Source: Alphaproteobacteria bacterium UBA5343 (lineage in GTDB: Bacteria; Pseudomonadota; Alphaproteobacteria; RF32; UBA5343). From it: 7,981 bases of DNA. The stretch spans positions 4,517-12,497 of the forward strand of contig DHQH01000020.1 of assembly GCA_002410125.1 (NCBI GenBank), in the 5' to 3' direction. Made by a program: the position numbers and the translations under genes. Below, one piece after another: positions 6,383-7,981 of this stretch. Every line of letters starts with the position of its first letter. Positions within the stretch are counted from its first letter, which is position 1. The notes beneath the pieces were generated by a model that had not been told where the DNA came from, searched no databases, and saw only the letters and a list, made by a program, of their open reading frames with translations.

Positions 6383-6448
6383 ATTGGAAATATTTTGAAT
6401 TGCTCTTTTCAAAAGTTTATACCTCTAAAAATAAAAATTTATTTTTTT

Positions 6449-6476
6449 ATTATGTTTTATTTATTTTAATTGTCAA
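6449..6476 (-). promoter_or_regulatory. Near-consensus sigma70 promoter in the spacer between the GNAT genes
   Basis: On the minus strand a perfect TTGACA -35 (6476-6471) is followed after 16 bases by CATAAT (6454-6449), five of six consensus -10 bases. It lies 14 bases after the stop of GNAT gene B and points at the structured segment and GNAT gene A. It is the best-matching promoter in the window and predicts a start near 6442. Confidence 0.65.
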
Positions 6477-6490
6477 TTATTAATTTTTGG

Positions 6491-7312
6491 TTATCTAAAA
6501 TATGATACAGCTTTAGCAAGCATATTATTTTTAATATATTTATTGTTAGTACCTTGTGCTAAGACTTTTTCCATATTTTTTATATTATGATATACAAACA
6601 CTGAAAGTCTTACTTTTAATTTATTTGCATCATCAAAAGTCGCACCATAAATATCTTTTAATGAAAAATCATAATCCCCTGCATATTCTCCACCTGACTT
6701 TTTCATATAAGTTTGTGATGATTTGTTTCTCTGAGCTGCTAAGGTAAATCCTGTATCACATTCTTCTCCATATTTCTCTCTGAAAAGCATTGCTCTGACA
6801 CCGTTTTGAATTCGACCAAGCCCTAACCCTCGATATTCTTTTAGGGTATACTGGCTTTGAAAATTTGCAATAAACCTTCTTTTTCCACCTATTATTTTTG
6901 GTTTTTCTTTAGAAATTCTTGCTTGCTTAATGTTATGCATTTCACCTTTTATTCTCGCACGACGACCGCGATACAACTCATTTTTACTAAAACTGATAAT
7001 TTTCATATCACCTCTTTCATCATAAACTTCGGCAATAGTTGCAAAAAATCTACTATAAGGGGGTTTAGTTCTTTTATAAAATTTATTCCAATAACAAATA
7101 TAAAACTTACTACTCATATAATCCTTAAATGTTTGACCTGTTTCTTTATTAATGACGGGGTTTGGAATAAGTCCATTTGATCCCCAATGATTCTCGTCAA
7201 AGGTTTTTTTGTGTAATATAGCAACAGGCAATATGTCTCTTTCTTCTAATTCTCGAAAGAAAACTTCTGTGCCATCCTTTAATATAGATTTATGTATATA
7301 GTTATCGCTCAT
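6491..7312 (-). CDS. GNAT-family acetyltransferase, paralogue B
   Basis: 273 residues from the ATG at 7312. A longer in-frame TTG start at 7372 exists, but only the ATG version aligns with the start of paralogue A (MSDNYIHK against MSKYNKPDIHK), and the TTG has no ribosome site and would precede the likely transcription start. Motif A is NFQSQYTLKEYRGLGLG (residues 150-166, Arg161, Gly164, Gly166), followed by GFTLAAQRNKSSQTYMKKSGG (188-208). Other blocks shared with paralogue A are HKKTF (34-38), NPVINKETGQ (51-60), ISFSKN (106-111), DFSLKDIY (215-222) and FVYHNIKNM (239-247). It differs by a basic insert at about residues 115-146 (RGRRARIK and KIIGGKRR). Cytosolic, substrate unknown. Its predicted start region has no clear Shine-Dalgarno sequence. 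The pair most likely arose by tandem duplication and has diverged widely. Confidence 0.8.
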   Translation of the reverse strand: MSDNYIHKSILKDGTEVFFRELEERDILPVAILHKKTFDENHWGSNGLIPNPVINKETGQTFKDYMSSKFYICYWNKFYKRTKPPYSRFFATIAEVYDERGDMKIISFSKNELYRGRRARIKGEMHNIKQARISKEKPKIIGGKRRFIANFQSQYTLKEYRGLGLGRIQNGVRAMLFREKYGEECDTGFTLAAQRNKSSQTYMKKSGGEYAGDYDFSLKDIYGATFDDANKLKVRLSVFVYHNIKNMEKVLAQGTNNKYIKNNMLAKAVSYFR

Positions 7313-7356
7313 TGTTATATTTTTTATATTGCTAATAGATGCTTTTTTTCCATAAA

Positions 7357-7385
7357 ATAATATTTTTGTCAAATATTAATTTAAA
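7357..7385 (-). promoter_or_regulatory. Candidate promoter for GNAT gene B
   Basis: On the minus strand TTTAAA (7385-7380, four of six) is followed after 17 bases by TATTAT (7362-7357, five of six). It is about 45 bases before the ATG at 7312. A perfect TTGACA also occurs at 7372-7367 but has no acceptable -10 at 16-18 bases, so I prefer the pair given. The AT-rich background makes chance matches common. Confidence 0.35.
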
Positions 7386-7413
7386 AGATTTAAAATATTG
7401 TAAAATTAGAACT

Positions 7414-7441
7414 TTGATGTTATTTAAAACATATATAAATT
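7414..7441 (+). promoter_or_regulatory. Weak candidate promoter for slyX
   Basis: TTGATG (7414-7419) is followed after 16 bases by TAAATT (7436-7441); TATAAA at 7434-7439 is a better -10 but only 14 bases away. A promoter must lie somewhere in the 145-base divergent gap between GNAT gene B and slyX; this is the best I can point to on the plus strand. Confidence 0.25.
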
Positions 7442-7457
7442 TAATGTGAGAGTAGTT

Positions 7458-7661
7458 ATGGAAAAAAGACTTATAGATATTGAAACAACAATTGCTAACT
7501 TGGATAAAACATTATCTGAGTTAAATGATACTATCGTTAGACAATGGAATGAAATTGATAAATTAAAATTAGAAAATAAATATCTCATTGAAAAGATGAA
7601 AAACTTTGGTGATGATAATATTAGACCTCTATCAGAAGAAACCCCTCCTCCTCATTATTAA
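7458..7661 (+). CDS. slyX: SlyX family protein
   Basis: 67 residues, close to the 72 of E. coli SlyX. The body is one continuous heptad-like helix (residues 1-50, with Leu/Ile at regular spacing such as IANLDKTLSELNDTI and IDKLKLENKYLIEKM), expected to form a coiled coil, and the protein ends in ETPPPHY, the family's invariant C-terminus. The family's biochemical role is not established; the name comes from proximity to slyD in enterobacteria and does not indicate lysis. The ATG at 7458 is chosen; a GTG four codons upstream (7446) is in frame, but the GAGAG before the ATG fits a weak ribosome site. It is the only protein gene on the plus strand here, divergent from the GNAT pair and upstream of tRNA-Ser. 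Confidence 0.92.
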   Translation: MEKRLIDIETTIANLDKTLSELNDTIVRQWNEIDKLKLENKYLIEKMKNFGDDNIRPLSEETPPPHY

Positions 7662-7672
7662 ACAAATTCGTG

Positions 7673-7697
7673 AACACATCGGTGTTGGATAATTTTA
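7673..7697 (+). terminator. Weak possible terminator after slyX
   Basis: AACAC (7673-7677), loop ATCG, GTGTT (7682-7686) is a five-base stem beginning 11 bases after the slyX stop, followed by GGATAATTTTAT. The stem is short and the T-tract is interrupted, so readthrough toward the tRNA is likely. Confidence 0.3.
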
Positions 7698-7718
7698 TAA
7701 AAAATATTAAAATTAGTA

Positions 7719-7745
7719 TTGACTGGTAATAAATCTTAATATAAA
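7719..7745 (+). promoter_or_regulatory. Candidate promoter of tRNA-Ser
   Basis: TTGACT (7719-7724, five of six) and TATAAA (7740-7745, five of six) with a 15-base spacer, which is short. The -10 ends 14 bases before the mature tRNA 5' end, a normal distance for a tRNA promoter. Confidence 0.5.
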
Positions 7746-7759
7746 AGATTATCAGCTAC

Positions 7760-7848
7760 GGAGAGGTGGCAGAGTGGTAATGCAGCGGATTGCTAATCCG
7801 TCAACCGGTTAAACGGTTGCCCGGGTTCAAGTCCCGGTCTCTCCGCCA
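7760..7848 (+). tRNA. tRNA-Ser (anticodon GCU), reads AGC and AGU
   Basis: A complete cloverleaf can be drawn. The acceptor stem is GGAGAGG (7760-7766) with TCTCTCC (7838-7844), ending in one G-U pair, then discriminator G7845 and encoded CCA (7846-7848). The anticodon stem GCGGA/TCCGT encloses loop TTGCTAA with anticodon GCT at 7792-7794. The long class II variable arm typical of serine tRNAs has a six-base stem, CAACCG (7802-7807) with CGGTTG (7814-7819). The T arm is CCGGG, TTCAAGT, CCCGG (7821-7837). All stems are sound, so it should be functional. It has its own promoter and a strong terminator directly after it. Confidence 0.97.
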
Positions 7849-7851
7849 GAT

Positions 7852-7890
7852 AAAAAAAAAAGACAGTTCAAATTGAACTGTCTTTTTTAT
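7852..7890. terminator. Strong bidirectional intrinsic terminator
   Basis: AGACAGTTC (7861-7869) pairs perfectly with GAACTGTCT (7875-7883) around a five-base loop. The stem is preceded by nine to ten A and followed by five T, so each strand has a U-run after the hairpin. It ends the tRNA-Ser transcript on the plus strand and the minus-strand gene that stops at 7911. Confidence 0.93.
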
Positions 7891-7910
7891 TTTATAGTTA
7901 TTATGTAAGC

Positions 7911-7981
7911 CTAATCTCTTAATTCTGGGTATTTTTTTCTTAATAACCAAACACCAGCATAAGCAAAAGGTGTATCTATTG
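7911..7981 (-). CDS. C-terminal end of a protein, possibly an amino-acid permease
   Basis: Only the last 22 codons are in the window; the frame enters from the right edge and stops at TAG 7913-7911. The tail reads TPFAYAGVWLLRKKYPELRD: a hydrophobic stretch followed by a basic cluster and Y-P-E-L. This resembles the 'LRxxxPxLxR' segment that follows a membrane helix in APC-superfamily amino-acid permeases, but in those the chain usually continues for further helices, so this would be an early end. The assignment is a guess. That the frame is coding is supported by its position, ending 20 bases before the strong terminator. The alternative minus-strand frame stays open too but reads like noise. 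Confidence 0.5.
   Translation of the reverse strand, partial: IDTPFAYAGVWLLRKKYPELRD

Larger units (their letters stand above)
6285..6442 (-). ncRNA. Candidate structured small RNA or attenuator leader, about 155 bases
   Basis: Bounded by a near-consensus promoter (start site predicted near 6442) and an intrinsic terminator. The segment between holds nested inverted repeats. The outer pair is AGAGGT (6331-6336) with ACCTCT (6421-6426). The middle pair is AAAAGAGCAA (6347-6356) with TTGCTCTTTT (6400-6409), ten bases. The inner pair is CAGAAAA (6358-6364) with TTTTCTG (6369-6375), seven bases with a four-base loop. All three nest as one long interrupted hairpin. The promoter-hairpin-terminator order is what a small RNA gene looks like, but the same layout fits an attenuated 5' leader of the GNAT gene at 5406-6170. 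I recognise no known RNA family: the signal-recognition-particle, RNase P and tmRNA signatures are absent. The architecture is seen directly; function is inference. Confidence 0.45.

Noticed and set aside
6211..6431. Miniature inverted-repeat transposable element
   Set aside because: The inverted repeats are nested and unequal, with no pair at common outer ends and no flanking target duplication visible.
6285..6442. 6S RNA or signal-recognition-particle RNA as identity of the structured segment
   Set aside because: The outer helix closes only about 96 bases, too short for 6S, and no conserved SRP tetraloop or internal-loop signature is present.
6857..7180. 107-codon open frame on the plus strand opposite GNAT gene B
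   Set aside because: It mirrors the coding frame of the conserved GNAT core and has a Phe/Ser/Thr-rich translation typical of an antisense frame.
7313..7372. A 20-codon N-terminal extension of GNAT paralogue B from a TTG at 7372
   Set aside because: No ribosome site, no matching segment in paralogue A, and the only plausible -10 promoter element (7357-7362) lies inside it.
7760..7890. tRNA-Ser as an integration site for a mobile element
   Set aside because: No integrase gene and no repeated tRNA 3' end is present in the window; the terminator follows the tRNA normally.

Overview
The window is AT-rich chromosomal DNA from a proteobacterium, most likely an alphaproteobacterium. The evidence is the closely packed order sfsA-map-radC, which I recall as a common alphaproteobacterial arrangement, a SlyX protein ending in ETPPPHY, a DapE (diaminopimelate route to lysine and Gram-negative peptidoglycan), and a tRNA-Ser with an encoded CCA end. 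The base composition and long AT-only spacers resemble host-associated or reduced-genome lineages. Species cannot be decided from this sequence.

Layout, left to right. At 1-257 (minus) lies the N-terminal part of a secreted protein of unknown function with a strong ribosome site and an extended -10 promoter. At 391-2611 (minus) is a tight operon transcribed sfsA -> map -> radC; the SfsA copy has lost the E-x-K part of its nuclease-like motif. A hairpin at 2675-2700 ends the next unit, dapE -> sodium:solute symporter (2714-5292, minus). Upstream of that are two large paralogous GNAT-family acetyltransferases (5406-6170 and 6491-7312, both minus), separated by a 320-base spacer. At 7458-7661 (plus) is slyX, then tRNA-Ser(GCU) at 7760-7848 and a strong bidirectional terminator. 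The last 71 bases hold the C-terminal end of a minus-strand gene.

The most unusual part is the spacer at 6171-6490. On the minus strand it holds a near-consensus sigma70 promoter, about 150 bases of nested inverted repeats, an intrinsic terminator, a downstream segment complementary to that terminator, and another hairpin before the Shine-Dalgarno sequence of the first GNAT gene. A 26-codon frame inside it ends in seven leucine codons out of its last ten, and its stop codon lies in the loop of the terminator hairpin. This is either a small RNA gene or an attenuator-type leader controlling the GNAT gene.

Functionally the window is mostly housekeeping (N-terminal methionine removal, lysine/peptidoglycan precursor synthesis, solute uptake, serine tRNA) plus a lineage-specific acetyltransferase pair whose substrate cannot be read from sequence.
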